This document shows, one piece after another, positions 11,104 through 22,668 of a stretch of 64,000 nt of DNA (the stretch's first letter is position 1; every line of letters starts with the position of its first letter). The stretch spans positions 4,189,169 through 4,253,168 of the forward strand of contig KV748180.1 in NCBI GenBank assembly GCA_001692895.1, read 5' to 3'. This stretch comes from Cenococcum geophilum 1.58 (Eukaryota > Ascomycota > Dothideomycetes > Gloniales > Gloniaceae). A program made the position numbers and the translations under genes. The notes under the pieces were generated by a model. It worked only from the letters and a program-made list of their open reading frames with translations, searched no databases and was not told the DNA's origin.

Positions 11104-11967
11104 CTGCAGTTTTCTTATCTTCTGCAAATTCGCTTGATAAGAGCCACCCGCATTATAATGCGCATCAAAAAAATACACCCCCTATTTCCCCTCTAAATAT
11201 AGCTCTATATTTTATAAATAGAGGCCTATTTTATAGCTCTATTCTAGCGCTATAAAATAAGCTCTTATTTATATAATTTAGGGCTGTTTTTGTGGAGTTA
11301 TAGGGGGTACTTATTAATAGGAATGGAGGAGGGTCGCGATCGCGCAGAGCCTCAATTCAAGTTTTACAGCTACCCCCTATAGCCCCACTAATACAGCTCT
11401 ATATTTTATAAATAGAGGCCTATTTTATAGCTCTATTTTAGAGCTATAAAACAAGCCCTTATTTATATAATTTAGAGCTATTTTGGTAAAGTTATAGGGG
11501 GTGCTTGTTTTGGGGGCAAAGTGGTTCCTAGATTAGTCAGCGCAGAGCCTCAATTTAAGTTTTGCAGCTGTTGCAAAGCACCCCATATAATTCCACCAAT
11601 ATTGGTCTAATTATTATAAATAATGGTTTATTTTATAGCCCTAAAATAGAGCTATAAAATAGGCCTCTATTTATAAAATATAGAGCTGTATTAGTGGGGC
11701 TATAGGGGGTAGCTNTAAAACTTGAATTGAGGCTCTGCGCGATCGCGNCTCTCCTCAATAAGCACCCCCCATAACTCCACAAAAACAGCCCTAAATTATA
11801 TAAATAAGGGCTTATTTTATAGCCCTAGAATAGAGCTATAAAATAGGCCTCTATATATAAAATATAGAGCTATATTTAGTAGGGCAATAGGGGGTGTATT
11901 TTTTGATGCGTATTGTGATGTGGGCGGCTCTTATCAAGCGAATTTGCAGAAGATAAGAAAACTACAG
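11104..11967. mobile_element. 864-bp fold-back element with TA duplication, built from four palindromic units
   Basis: The two halves are inverted copies. The left end reads CTGCAGTTTTCTTATCTTCT, the right end is its complement with one change, and both are flanked by TA (11102-11103, 11968-11969). The ~75 bp next to each end (up to the CAAAAAAATACACCCC block) also match in inverted order. The interior holds four units of 131-132 bp. There is no coding capacity. TA duplication and inverted ends suit a non-autonomous Tc1/mariner-type element, but the internal modular palindromes are unusual. It lies inside MULE copy 2. Confidence 0.85.
11177..11895. repeat. Four 131-132 bp palindromic MITE-like units
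   Basis: Units at 11177-11308, 11372-11502, 11580-11710 and 11764-11895 each begin ACCCCCTATAACTCCAC-like and end with the inverted GTGGAGTTATAGGGGGT-like sequence, with a central TTTTATAGC/GCTATAAAA palindrome. Two more units of the same length lie at 44873-45003 and 45046-45177. Linkers between units share GCAGAGCCTCAATTTAAGTT. Constant length at six places suggests a real mobile or amplifying unit. The dinucleotide just outside varies between TA, TG and CA. Confidence 0.85.
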
Positions 11968-12125
11968 TACAACCTAACCCCCACCACGCTACATTAAGAC
12001 GCTATAATATAATTATTTTTTATTTTTAATATTTTTAAAAGTATATATAGGCTTTATTTAAGATAGTTTTAATAATTTATTATATTTCTAAAATAGAAGA
12101 ATAGCTTATAGATAAAATAAGTTAT

Positions 12126-12652
12126 TGTATAATTATAGCACCTGTCGTACTAACCGCGTGCCTACGCGTTCGGTACGCCAGGTACGCGTTTACGCGTTCG
12201 GTGTATTAACCACTCGCTTACGCGTCTGGTGCACTTATAAAGCACTAACTAATTAGGGGGAGGACGTATTAGTATCCCTTGACACGTTGGCGTCCTCGTC
12301 TGGGCGCCAAGCCTAGGAACAACGTGCCTAGGTGTACGTAATACCTTATAGAAATTGTAAATAGCTAGTTATTTTCAACAATTCGATACCGCACAATGCC
12401 ACATACATTTTCAAATGATATTGAATCGCTTTAGCTGGGTGTAGTCTCTGGCAAGGGCAGCCAATTCGGAGCCTCTGATTGGCTAAGCCCTTATCAATAG
12501 CTGAGGACGTAAATCAACGTGTTAAGGGATATAGACTACGTAGTCTACCTTAATATAAAAGACAGTTACCATTATTTAAAAGAGTATACGATACTATATT
12601 TATTTTATGCCCCTAAATCTAACTCACTCGTGCTATTAAGTTAGTACAAACA
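12126..12652 (+). mobile_element. 5' LTR of Copia C (carries a MITE)
   Basis: It starts TGTATAATTATAGCACC and ends TTAGTACAAACA. It matches 18679-18950 throughout except for an insertion at 12276-12528. Confidence 0.93.
12276..12528. mobile_element. 253-bp MITE inside the Copia 5' LTR
   Basis: The ends are inverted repeats, CCCTTGACACGTTGGCGTCC on the left against the complement of GACGTAAATCAACGTGTTAAGGG on the right. Comparison with the empty 3' LTR (TTAGTATATAGAC) shows a 2-bp AT/TA duplication. No coding capacity. It is clearly less RIP-changed than the surrounding LTR (it keeps CA and TG), so it arrived late or is too short to be recognised by RIP. Confidence 0.93.
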
Positions 12653-13129
12653 CTAATTAGTAAGCGCGTACAGATTAGCAATCACTCAATACCTCCCCTA
12701 AGCGATACTTAACAGCGACTACCCGTTTAGACTCCTAGTATAACTTACTAGAAGGTCGGAAGTTGGGGATTACGGACTTATCTCTAACTCTATATACTTA
12801 TTTAAGTCTTAGTACGGTTTACTAGAAGTTTATAAATGCGAATACAGACCTATATGGAACCCCTACCCTTAATCTACCTCCAAACCTTAAACCCCTATTC
12901 TTACTATACCCTCTTTTAATACCTCCAATGTCTTTTTAAACCCCTTACAGAGACCCCTTACCCTTTTGCAAACCACTACGGACCTATTAATTACCTTTAT
13001 AGACCGTTATTAGACCTTACAGAAAACCCCTACCCTCCTATAAACCGCTACGGATATTAACCGCCTTTACGGACCATTATAAGACCTCTTCTACCTACTA
13101 CATACTACATTACACTATATAGTATAGCA

Positions 13130-16100
13130 GACCTAAGGAAGCAAGTTAATAAAGGCTAGGAAAAGTAAAGGCAGGGAGCTAACCTTACGTCTATACCTAA
13201 CGTTAATAACTATATTAAATTTAAAGTTCTTAAATATAAATATTTTAAGCTTATAAATGTTAACCTATAGGAGTAATACCAGGAAGACTTCGTAAACTTT
13301 ACGAAAGCTATCTTTAAAGTATATAACCCTACTACTATCCGTAACCTATAGACCCTCTTATATAGCTAAGGTGTATAGGTTAAAAGAAATAAATATATTA
13401 CTATTATATAGTCCTTATATAATATAATACATAAAAAGGACCAAACGGAATAGACTAAAGAGGAAATCCTAGACTAGTTCTAAGAAACTAAGGAACTCTT
13501 TACTTCTTCCAAACTTAATATAATTGCTAGCCTTATACCTAACCCACTTAACCAAATTCGTCCCATAAACCTAAGCGGCTTTAAACTTAACCTTATTAGC
13601 TAAAATATACCCTACTCTTAAGCTACGGACTATAATACCCCTATAAACCAAAATATGGACTAAATTACCCCTATTATCTAAGTTACAGATCTATAAGCTA
13701 TATATCCGCAAACTATATATCTATAAGCTACATATTCGTAAACCACAGATCTATAAACTATAGATCTATAAGTTATAGATCCGCAACCTACCTAACTAAA
13801 GACCTATAGTAAGGAGCTAGCTAACCTAGCTAAGCTTTATACCGATAAATCTAAGTATAGTAGTAAAAATAATAATTTTAACTTTAAACTAACCATCTTT
13901 ACGGACCTTTATTAGAAGGCTAATATTCCTAAATAGGAATTTAGCTAAGTCTACTCTACTATACTACGCGGCCTAGCACTTAACTACTACTACACTAACC
14001 TTAAAAGCAACCCCCTTAGTATTCCCTTTAATAAACTATATAAAGCTATATATAACTACTTTAAAGGGCCGGAATATAGGCGTAATATCCTTACCTAATA
14101 GAATGCAATTAAGCTACGGACCGTAATTAACAAAAATCCTAAAAAGTTAACCGCAGAGTACCTGCAAATCCTTATTAAGGACCTCTAGCATTTATAGTAT
14201 AGCCTTAACATCAAGCTTTAAACAGATGACTTTTTATATAATAAACTTATTACGGCTTGCCAGAAAGTAAAGCCTTATAAGTACACCTATTACAAGCCTA
14301 TAGACACCTTAGCTAGCCTTATTAATAACCTACGCTCCTCTATTATAATGTATAAAATCTTAAACTACTAGGTAGCACTTAAGCCTTTACTATAGATATT
14401 TAATATCTATAAACAGACTCAGATGTCTACTTTACAGACCGCCGTTACCGCTAGCAGCACCCGTACCAACTAAGTCCCCGTAACCCCCGCAGTAACCCCC
14501 GTATAAAAATATACCCCCGTAGACAAACTAGCTAGAAGTACTTTATATACGGCAAGGAAGGATATTAGTCTATAAGGCATACCTAGGAAGAACATAATAA
14601 GTCTAGGAAGAGACTTAATAGCTAGATTAACCAGTTTATTTTAGAATACAAAGGAGAGGAAGTAGAGGAGCTTCCTAATAAGTTAATAGAAGCCCTTATA
14701 ATTAACTTTAACTTAGACGCTTAGAAATAAAAGACCTTAGAGATATTTCTAACCACTTTTAGACCTTTTACGGACAGCTAAGCCTTTAATATTACAACTA
14801 TATTAGCCAACCGTTCCTTTATACACTTAGTTACGCCTAAAAACTGTTCTATAAGTACCCCTGTTATAGACGTTATAGATTATAAGCAGGACCTATTTAC
14901 ATATATTACTACAGAACGCTATACCCCTAAGGAATTCTACGGTGTTATAATTAACACAGATGCCTCTAAGAAGTCTACCATAGGCTACGGATAATACCTT
15001 ATATATAGGACCACTATAAATAACAATACGGACATTAATATTACGCAAACTAGGGCCGTAAACATCTAATTGGGCATCGGCTCAACCGCATTAATTAGAT
15101 TAGTTAAAGTTAAGACTCTAATTAGCCTAGTTAACTTCTATATAGTAAAAGCGGACACCCCTTTTCTACTCTATCTTATAGATATGGATAAGCTATAGGT
15201 ATACTATAATAATATTACAGACACTCTAATTGGCCCCGCAACTACCCTAAAAAGTAAGTACATTACCTTACTAATTACACGACAATTTAGACACCCATTC
15301 CTTATATAGAGAGAGACTCTATAGACGTACATTTAGGAATCCTTTAACTATTACCTATACTACCTTACTAGTACGAAGATCCACCGTCTATACCGCCGTT
15401 TTGGCCACCCGTTAGCCGAAAAGCTATATAGAGTCCTTGAACGCTCTAGACATAACGACATTAATAGAAAGGCAGTTAATTACCTAACTAAATACTACTC
15501 CTTCTGCTAGAAATACGGACGTTTCCTAGGCCGATTTAAGTTCACCCTTTATAAAAACCTTAACTTTAACTACTTAGTGTACGTAGACATTATATATATT
15601 AACGGCAGTCTAGTATTACATATAATCGATAAGGCAACCCGCTATTAAGCCGCCTATTAGTTGCAAAATATATCCGTAAAATACACTTAGGATATTTTAC
15701 GGACCTGCTGGATTAATACATACGTTGGACCTCCGCAGTATATCACCCACGACACCGGTAGGAACTTTATTAGTAAGGAATTCCAGCAGTATGCTACGGC
15801 TATAGCTATATTAACAAAAGCTATTCCAATTAAGGCGTATTAGTCCGTTAGGCTTATTAAGCAAGCTTACCTAGCTTTACGGAGAGCTTACTAGATTATT
15901 ATAGATAAGTATAAGGACATTTAAAAGGAACTGGCTTTATAGATAGCTGTAAAAGCCGTTAACGACACCGCTAGCCCTAACGGACTAGTACCCACCCTCT
16001 TAGTTTATGGAGTTTACCTAAGAATAAGTAACCTAGGCCCTTCTACCCCGTCTATTACGGAATAAGCAGCTATAATACGGAAGGTAATAGCTAAAATAAT

Positions 16101-18180
16101 TAAATTACGGGCCAAATAAGCTATTAATAGCGCCCTATATCACCGTAATGGACCTAATATAACCTTAGTTTATAACCTCCCGCTTAATTCTAAAGTCCTT
16201 ATATAGCATAAGAGCGGCAACTAGACCGGACCTTACTGTTTACTAGCTATAGAAAACGAAACGTGCTGCGTATAACTTCCTAATGGCCTAACTAGCTTTA
16301 GGAGCACGTCTATAAAACCCTACTTTCGGCCCAAAAACACTAATAACGTTAAGCCAGATAAACTAAAAGTAATTACCGAACTAAACAAACTAGAAGTAAC
16401 TGCTAAACTAGATAAACTAGAAGCGACTGCCGAACCAGATAAACTAGGAGCACCCCTACCTACTTTAGAAGCCCCCTAGGAACCTACTAAACCTACTAAA
16501 CCTGCCGTAAAGCGTGGTTAAGGACGCCCCTAAAAGTACCCTATAACTAAGAACCCCGCAATAAAAAATTACCTAACCTCCGCAGGAATATCCGCAAGGT
16601 AATCTCCGCCTATAGATATATTAGTTCTAGTATAGAAAACCCCTTTTACGGACTTATAACGTAAAGAGATTAATAGACTACTTAAAAAGGGCGTCCTTAC
16701 GGTTATAATGGAAAAAGATATTCCGTAAGGCGTCCGTATATTTAACTTACGCTTTGTTAATAAAATTAAGCACTCTAGTACTAATAAAGCCTTTAAAAAA
16801 TTAAGACTTATTATATAAGCTTATAACGACTAAGGAAAGGACTTAGTCCTTATATAATTGCCTATAATTTAACAAGTCAGCCAACGGATTATACTTATAC
16901 TTACGCCCGGCCTATAGTAAAGCAAACCCATAGCTCTTTACTTACGGGATATCTCGTAAGCCTACGTGCAGTCTAATATCTACCTAAGTAGGGACATCTT
17001 TATACGGCCACCCCCTAAGCTTAACCTATAACTAGAAATAATCCTACGGGTTATAAAACCTCTCTATAGAGTACCGGAAGCTAGGAACCACTAGTTTAAG
17101 ACATATTACCAGCACTATGTTAGTAAACTTAAAACGGAACAGTCGACCTATAACCCCTACCTTCTATACACCTAATTAAACGGCCTTAGTATTGTTGGAC
17201 TCTAAACAAATAATACCCTATTCTTAGTAGACTAGACCTTTACGGATATTGAAGAAACTAAACTATAAAAGGCTAAGTTCTTAGTAAAACCGTAAGAGTA
17301 GTTAACTAAGTAGAATCTAATTAAGTTTAATAGAGGCCTAATTACCTAAAAGGGCAACCTAATTAAGCTAACCTAGGAATACTAAGCCTAAAACCTAAGG
17401 CCTATTATAGTAAAGCCTACGGACCTTACCAGCTTCCGCGGAGAGACCCGCAAGACTATAAAGATAAAGGACTAGTATATTATACAGCGTGCAAAAGGCG
17501 CTTACATTGCCATAGTCTGCTAACCCAAATCTGCCTATAACCTGTCCTTTATAGCCCAGGTAGTAGACCTATAAGAAGAAAATATTAAGTAGCTTAATAA
17601 GCGCATTTAGTAGCAAATTAACAATGTAGTAAGGTGACTTACTTTTGTACCACTAGACCTAAATTCCCTTAGCCTACTAGTATTTACGGACGCCTCCTTT
17701 GCCAATAATAAGGACCTATTATTATAAATTGGCTTTGTACTTATACTTACGGACCGTAATTAGGACGTAAATATACTGCACTAGTCTTTAATTAAGTGTA
17801 AACGAGTAACCTAAAGTATACTAGCTTCTAAACTATATGCACTAGCCTATAGCTTTAATATAGTAGCCGCAATCAAATTAACAGTCCAGAAGATTCTATA
17901 ATTAGAGTAGTTACCCCTAGTCTTATGCACTAATTTAAAGTCCCTCTATAACTGCTTAGTTAAGCTAGGTATAATATAAGAGAAGAGGCTTATAGTCGAC
18001 CTAATATACTTACGTTAAGCCTATAAATAACGCGAGATTATAGAGGTTAAATAGATTAGCGGTGGAAATAACCTAGTAGACGCTATAACTAAGGCAAAGC
18101 CGTATTAAGCCCTTAAAACCCTAATTAACACAAATAGGCTTAACCTAGAAGTTATAGAATAGGTGGAATAGGATTAATAG
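13130..18180 (+). pseudogene. Copia gag-pol polyprotein of element C, RIP-degraded
   Basis: A gag-like region (about 13.1-14.5 kb) is followed by an integrase zinc-finger and core. Its start is near 15.4 kb (FGHPLAEKLYRVLERSRHN) and the core holds VYVDIIYI and THDTGRNFIS blocks. The third acidic residue seems changed to Lys near 15850. The RT follows (FVNKIK near 16.75 kb, LYLRDISQAYVQ near 16.95 kb), with the Asp-Asp pair at 17209-17214 read as Asn-Asn. RNase H is at 17.68-18.15 kb (VFTDASFANNKD at 17683, CKRVT, SILASKLYALAY). Dozens of TAG/TAA codons replace Gln/Trp. Frames of gag and pol differ. The order and motifs match fungal Ty1/Copia elements. Limits are approximate. Confidence 0.88.
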
Positions 18181-18678
18181 AGCACCTACGGTACGTCTAC
18201 GGCCCGTTAAAAGGCTATACGGCTCGTTATATAGTCTATTCTACGGACCGTAAGCTATTAGACAATCGGCATAGGCAAATTACCCTAGATTACCGCAGAC
18301 TGCCTATATTACAGTACAGGTAGAAAACGGTGGAAAAGCTATAGTGGAACTTAGTAGACTTACGTAACCTACCAAATTCTACTATATTCTGCCACGGTGG
18401 TTAAATTAACTAATTACGATTTTCCATACCAGGCACGGAAAATTGCCATTGGCTTACTTAGCACTAGCGTCTTAGCGGCCCTTAAGATTTAACTTACGGC
18501 CAGCTTAGAGCACTATTTAGAAGGCAGCCCAGAAGGCACCTTAGGGGGGGGTTTTTCTATATACTTTCTTTGCATCTTATAGTTCTATTTCCTATATATT
18601 TTCTTTTATATTTTACGGTTCTATTAGAGCAATTACAGAGGCTATATATAGGTGGTTTCATTTTTCAAGTACCGCCAG

Positions 18679-18950
18679 TATATAATTATAGCACCTGTCG
18701 TACTAACCGCGTGCCTACGCGTTNGGTACGNCAGGTACGCNTTTACGCGTTNAGTNNACTAACCACTCGCTTACGCGTCTGNTGCACNTATAAAGCACTA
18801 ACTAATTAGGGGGAGGACGCATTAGTATATAGACTACGTAGTCTACCTTAATATAAGAGACAGTCACTATCATCCAAAAGAGCATACGATACTACACGTA
18901 TTTCGTGCCCCTAGATCTGACTCACTCGTGCTATTAAGTTAGTATAAACA
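18679..18950 (+). mobile_element. 3' LTR of Copia C (MITE-free)
   Basis: It starts TATATAATTATAGC (a TG-to-TA change at the very start) and ends AGTATAAACA. It contains about nine ambiguous bases (18724-18787). A short open frame across 18570-18809 is an artefact of the LTR. Confidence 0.93.
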
Positions 18951-18955
18951 GTTAT

Positions 18956-20642
18956 AGTAACTTATATTAAGGTTATATTAAGGATCTAATATAGATATAA
19001 ATTTTAAAGAAGTAAAGGCAATTTAGAGTAGGAAAGGTATCTATTAATATTCTATTTATATTAATATCTTAATCTAACTAGACTATATTAGTTCCTATTA
19101 AATCCCTTTTAGCCCCTATAGAATAATAATANTAGCTCTATTATAAGTAGTATAAGTATATATCTAGGTTATATCTAGGTTATATCTATATTCTAATATA
19201 GAAATAGATACTATCTAATAGCCTAAATATATAATTTTATAATAAGGTAAAGTAACTTCTAGTAGTTATAATAAGGATCTAATTAGGATATAGAATAAGA
19301 ACTTTCTCTAAAATAGGTATATAAATCCTTTTATAGGGATAGTATAGGTATAAATTATAAATTATATCTATAATATAATTTTAATATATTATTAATAAGG
19401 TTCTCTATAGCCCTATTTAAGATCTAAATATTAGTATAATAGCTATATATAGTACCTAGAGTAGCTTTTAAATTATATCTTAAAGAACCTATTTTTTAGA
19501 ATAATCTAATCTCTCTAAACTTAGATAATAGTAAGACTAAGGATTCTAGCACTCCTAATACTACTCTATAGCTAAATACTATAAAGAGGTATATTTCTAG
19601 TACCCTAGCTCTATATACTAAAGTATAGTATATTAAACTTAGTAAGTACCTAATATAGGTACTATTTTTCTATATTAAGGTAATATCTAGTATATATCTA
19701 GCTNATATCTAGGATCTAACTTTAATATAGCGCTATAGTAAATATCTCCTTATCTATATTCTACTAAAGGATATTTTTTATAAATAGGATTCTATTATTA
19801 GGAAGACTATAAGTTATAAGTACTATATATCTTNATTTTATCCTAAATCTAACTTTAATAAAATCTAAATACTAAGTTATATATTAGATATATCTAGGAT
19901 ATATCTAGGATATAGTCTTTTATATTTTTATATATCTTAGTAATATTCTTATTATATATCTCTAGATTAGATAAATCTATAATATATTTAATTCTATACT
20001 TAAAGGATATAGGATATTTTAGTATCTTTTAACTAAATATAAGTCTCTCTACTATTAGCGATCTAGTTTATATAATTAATATTAAGCCTAGTTATATTAT
20101 AGAATTCTACTTATTACTAGCGTTAAAGAAGAGATATTAGTAAATTGTTATAGCGTAGTATTTAGGTATTTTTTTTATATAATACTCCTAATATAAGCTA
20201 GATATATCCTAATTACTATCTTTAATATATATATATATATATATATTCTTCTTATACTTATTACCCTTTATAAAAGAAGTACTTTTATAATTATTTAAAA
20301 TCTTTAATTAAGAACTAAGTTACTTTTATTAGTAGTAGTATAGAAGAACTATTTAAGATAGGTAAGTGCGTAGAGGTGCCTAGATTATATTCTAGATATA
20401 TTACTAATATATTCTAAATTATATCCTAGGTTATATCCTAGATATATTCTTAATTATATTTTAGGTTATATTCTAGATATATAATTAAGTATATAAATAG
20501 CGATAATTTTTAAATAATTTTGTATTAAAACCTCATTAAGTGTGCGCGCACGGTGTTAAAGTTCATCTAGAGTAAGATTTTGTAACGTGGCGTATTTCCA
20601 CACTCCCGGAGCTTTTAGCAACACTGGCCGAGCTATATGCTC
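18956..20642. mobile_element. Right-hand remainder of MULE copy 2 with a 4.3-kb internal deletion
   Basis: 18956-19875 aligns with the first ~900 bp of the plus-strand gene of copy 1 (5046-5965), including introns such as 19682-19733. 19880-20642 then aligns with 10230-11073, the promoter-proximal part of the minus-strand transposase and the right end. About 4.3 kb present in copy 1 between these points is missing, removing most of the transposase. More TpA and more stops than copy 1. It ends with the inverted terminal repeat next to TACTATTTC. Confidence 0.85.
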
Positions 20643-20786
20643 TACTATTTCCTACTGTTGGCTGGCCCACCACTAGTGACTTGGCGGCCAGCCCTACTAT
20701 TTATATACAATACCCCCTTTCTACCTTCTTCCCCTCTTTATACCATAACGTAGTTATTTAGTCTACTTTATTGCAGCACTATAACA
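20643..20786 (+). mobile_element. Right piece of the split Gypsy 5' LTR
   Basis: After the 9-bp target duplicate the sequence matches the remainder of the 187-bp Gypsy F-type LTR, ending GCACTATAACA. A gag-like start follows downstream, so this is the 5' LTR of a truncated element. Confidence 0.92.
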
Positions 20787-20975
20787 GTTTATAGTATCTT
20801 TAATTTGCGCCCTATTGCAATCACTAATTCCTTATACCCTAGCTAATTAACCTTCACCCTAGAGCAATCGCGACCTACGCGCGCCTTTGCTAAAACTAAT
20901 ATATCCCTAGTATAGTCCTAGAATAATCCTTAGTTTTTACCTAGCGCCTAGATAGGCAATACTAATAACGCCAAA

Positions 20976-21375
20976 ATGGCCGAAACCTAAAACCCCCGCG
21001 ACGTTTTTATAGACCTCTTTATAGAGATATACCCTAATATCGCGTAGATAATCCGCCGCTCCCTACTATACCCTAAGACCTTTAAGCCTAGTAAAGCTTA
21101 CCTTACTCTTATTAACTATACTAACGAGTTTCTTAATAATATTAAAGTAGGATTATAGTATATATATAACATAAATACCGCTAATAAGAAAGCTAACGAA
21201 AACCTTAGTACTCTTATTGCTTTCTAGATAGGAACTATTAACTCCTAGATAGAGACTATCGCCGTTTTAAAATAATTAACCCCTATAATAACGGTAGTAA
21301 CCTAGTAAAAAAACGGAGATCTAAAGACCCGCTAATATTTAGTAAAAAAGGTACGCTATTAAAATAAGGGCACCA
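20976..21375 (+). pseudogene. Gypsy gag, N-terminal part, RIP-degraded
   Basis: ATG at 20976 opens a frame (MAET, stop, NPRDVFIDLFIEIYPNI...) that resembles the gag start of Gypsy F at 54863 in position after the LTR and in composition (NPRDVF against NPREAL, YPNIA against YTNIA). Stops are Gln/Trp type. It fades out near 21375, where an unrelated inverted-repeat element begins soon after, so the element is 3'-truncated here. I saw nothing assignable in 21376-21541. Confidence 0.65.
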
Positions 21376-21555
21376 CTAATTATATACCCCCTAAATACTA
21401 TACGGACACCCCCCAACTAATATGCGTACACCCCCTACCTTATTTAGTTTAGACGCTTCCTCATTAAGTTAGGACATCACGTGCGTTTAACTTGTTTGCG
21501 CCTACATCACGAAAATCAAAGTGCGAGCCCATAGTATTTTTATCTCAGTAAGCGA

Positions 21556-21687
21556 CTTAGACGGCAAGGGCAGAACTTAAGGCGCACTCACTAATACTAA
21601 AGTATCACTAGTCTCTATCCTAAAAAACGCCACTTTCTTTTAACCAATCAGCTATCTACAAACCTTAAGTTTGCCCTGCCGTCTGAG
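21556..21687. repeat. Small MITE-like palindrome, left
   Basis: CTTAGACGGCAAGGGCAGAACTTAAGG at 21556-21582 is inverted at 21663-21687 with two small gaps. It encloses about 80 bp that keep CA/TG dinucleotides. Confidence 0.75.
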
Positions 21688-21935
21688 GGCCTATGGTGCG
21701 GAACTGTATAGTGCTCAACTTCAATTTTCGCGATTTTGTATGAGAGACACTATCTCCTATATATTTAACCCCCTAATAACACCTATTTAACCTAATAAGC
21801 TAATAAGTCGAATTAGACTAGTCTCCTCTATAATTGATTAGATTTTTATTAAAATATAAAGCTGTTAGCTAGGTAAAAATTTAGGTAGATTTTGCGACGT
21901 TTTGCGCCTAGGCGAGGCTGTGGTAACGCAGCGTC

Positions 21936-22292
21936 AAAATATACCAAAAATCACCTTTTTCACTGCCGTATCTCGACCCTTTTATAACGTCTAGTTATTA
22001 TAAAAATACTACAAGGTGGGAGCCCTTTAGCCTCTCTATCTATTGCATTAAATAACGACGTTGTAGCTATATTATATAAAATATTAGGTATGGGCAGTCG
22101 GTCGCATTTTATCAAAATACACCAAAAATCCCACTTTTTACTGCCGTATCTCGACCATTTTATAACATCTAGTTATTATAAAAATACTACGAGGTAGGAG
22201 CTCTTTAGCTTCTCTATCTATTGCATTAAATAACGACGTTATAGCTATATTATGTGGGATATTAGATATGGGTAGTCGGTCGCACTTTATCT
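21936..22292. repeat. Tandem duplication, two units of 178 bp
   Basis: Units start at 21936 (AAAATATACCAAAAATCACC) and 22114 (AAAATACACCAAAAATCCCA). Both contain ACTGCCGTATCTCGACC and end with AGTCGGTCGCAYTTTATC. They differ by scattered C/T and G/A changes in both directions, so each has mutated on its own. Confidence 0.9.
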
Positions 22293-22538
22293 AAACTTAT
22301 CGCTTTAAATCTTACGAGTCGGCACAATAAAGTTACTTTACGTTTTTCTACCTATAATTTTAACAACTTACTTTTATACTATAGGGTTTTTATATAAATA
22401 TTCTTAAAAAGTAGCTTTAGTTATATAATCGATTAGATTTTTAAAAATACGTTATTTAAGGTAGAGGTAAGGCATTAAAAAAGGTAAAAAAATATTTCGG
22501 CCTCGAATCGACCCCCATACATTTTCGCACCAAAGGCC

Positions 22539-22668
22539 CTCAGACGGCAACCGAGACAGCATTGTTAAGTAATCCTAACTAACCCTAATTCTATCACACT
22601 AGCAAGGGTCTGGTAAAGCTATACTATTTAAGTACTAGCGAGATTTACTGTCTTGGTTGCCAGCTGAG
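22539..22668. repeat. Small MITE-like palindrome, right
   Basis: CTCAGACGGCAACCGAGACAG (22539-22559) is inverted at 22648-22668 (CTGTCTTGGTTGCCAGCTGAG). Its ends resemble those of the palindrome at 21556. Confidence 0.8.

Larger units (their letters stand above)
12121..18955 (+). mobile_element. Complete Copia LTR retrotransposon C in MULE copy 2
   Basis: LTRs at 12126-12652 and 18679-18950 are flanked by the 5-bp duplication GTTAT (12121-12125 and 18951-18955). Without the 253-bp MITE and its 2-bp duplication the 5' LTR is 272 bp, identical in length to the 3' LTR. The sequence after the 5' LTR (CTAATTAGTAAG) is the likely primer site; Copia E has the same start. Coding order is gag, integrase, RT, RNase H, diagnostic of Copia. 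All frames are heavily RIP-mutated. Confidence 0.93.
4698..20642. mobile_element. MULE-like DNA transposon, copy 2 (outer, deleted, interrupted three times)
   Basis: The outer boundaries carry the 9-bp duplication TACTATTTC (4689-4697, 20643-20651). The ends are inverted: the left end starts AAGTCTAGAGCTCGGCTAGT and the reverse complement of the right end starts GAGCATATAGCTCGGCCAGT. Its own sequence is 4698-4766, 11083-11101, 11970-12120 and 18956-20642 plus target copies, about 1.9 kb. The rest is MULE copy 1, the fold-back element and the Copia element. A 9-bp duplication with inverted ends is typical of Mutator-like elements. Compared with copy 1 it lacks most of the interior of both genes, so it was probably non-autonomous, and it is more RIP-mutated than copy 1. 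Confidence 0.85.

Noticed and set aside
11011..11196. Plus-strand open frame across the end of MULE copy 1
   Set aside because: It spans the terminal inverted repeat, the target duplication and the start of the fold-back element, three separate elements.
18570..18809. Open frame at the Copia 3' LTR
   Set aside because: It depends on many ambiguous bases and overlaps the LTR; no matching frame in the 5' LTR.
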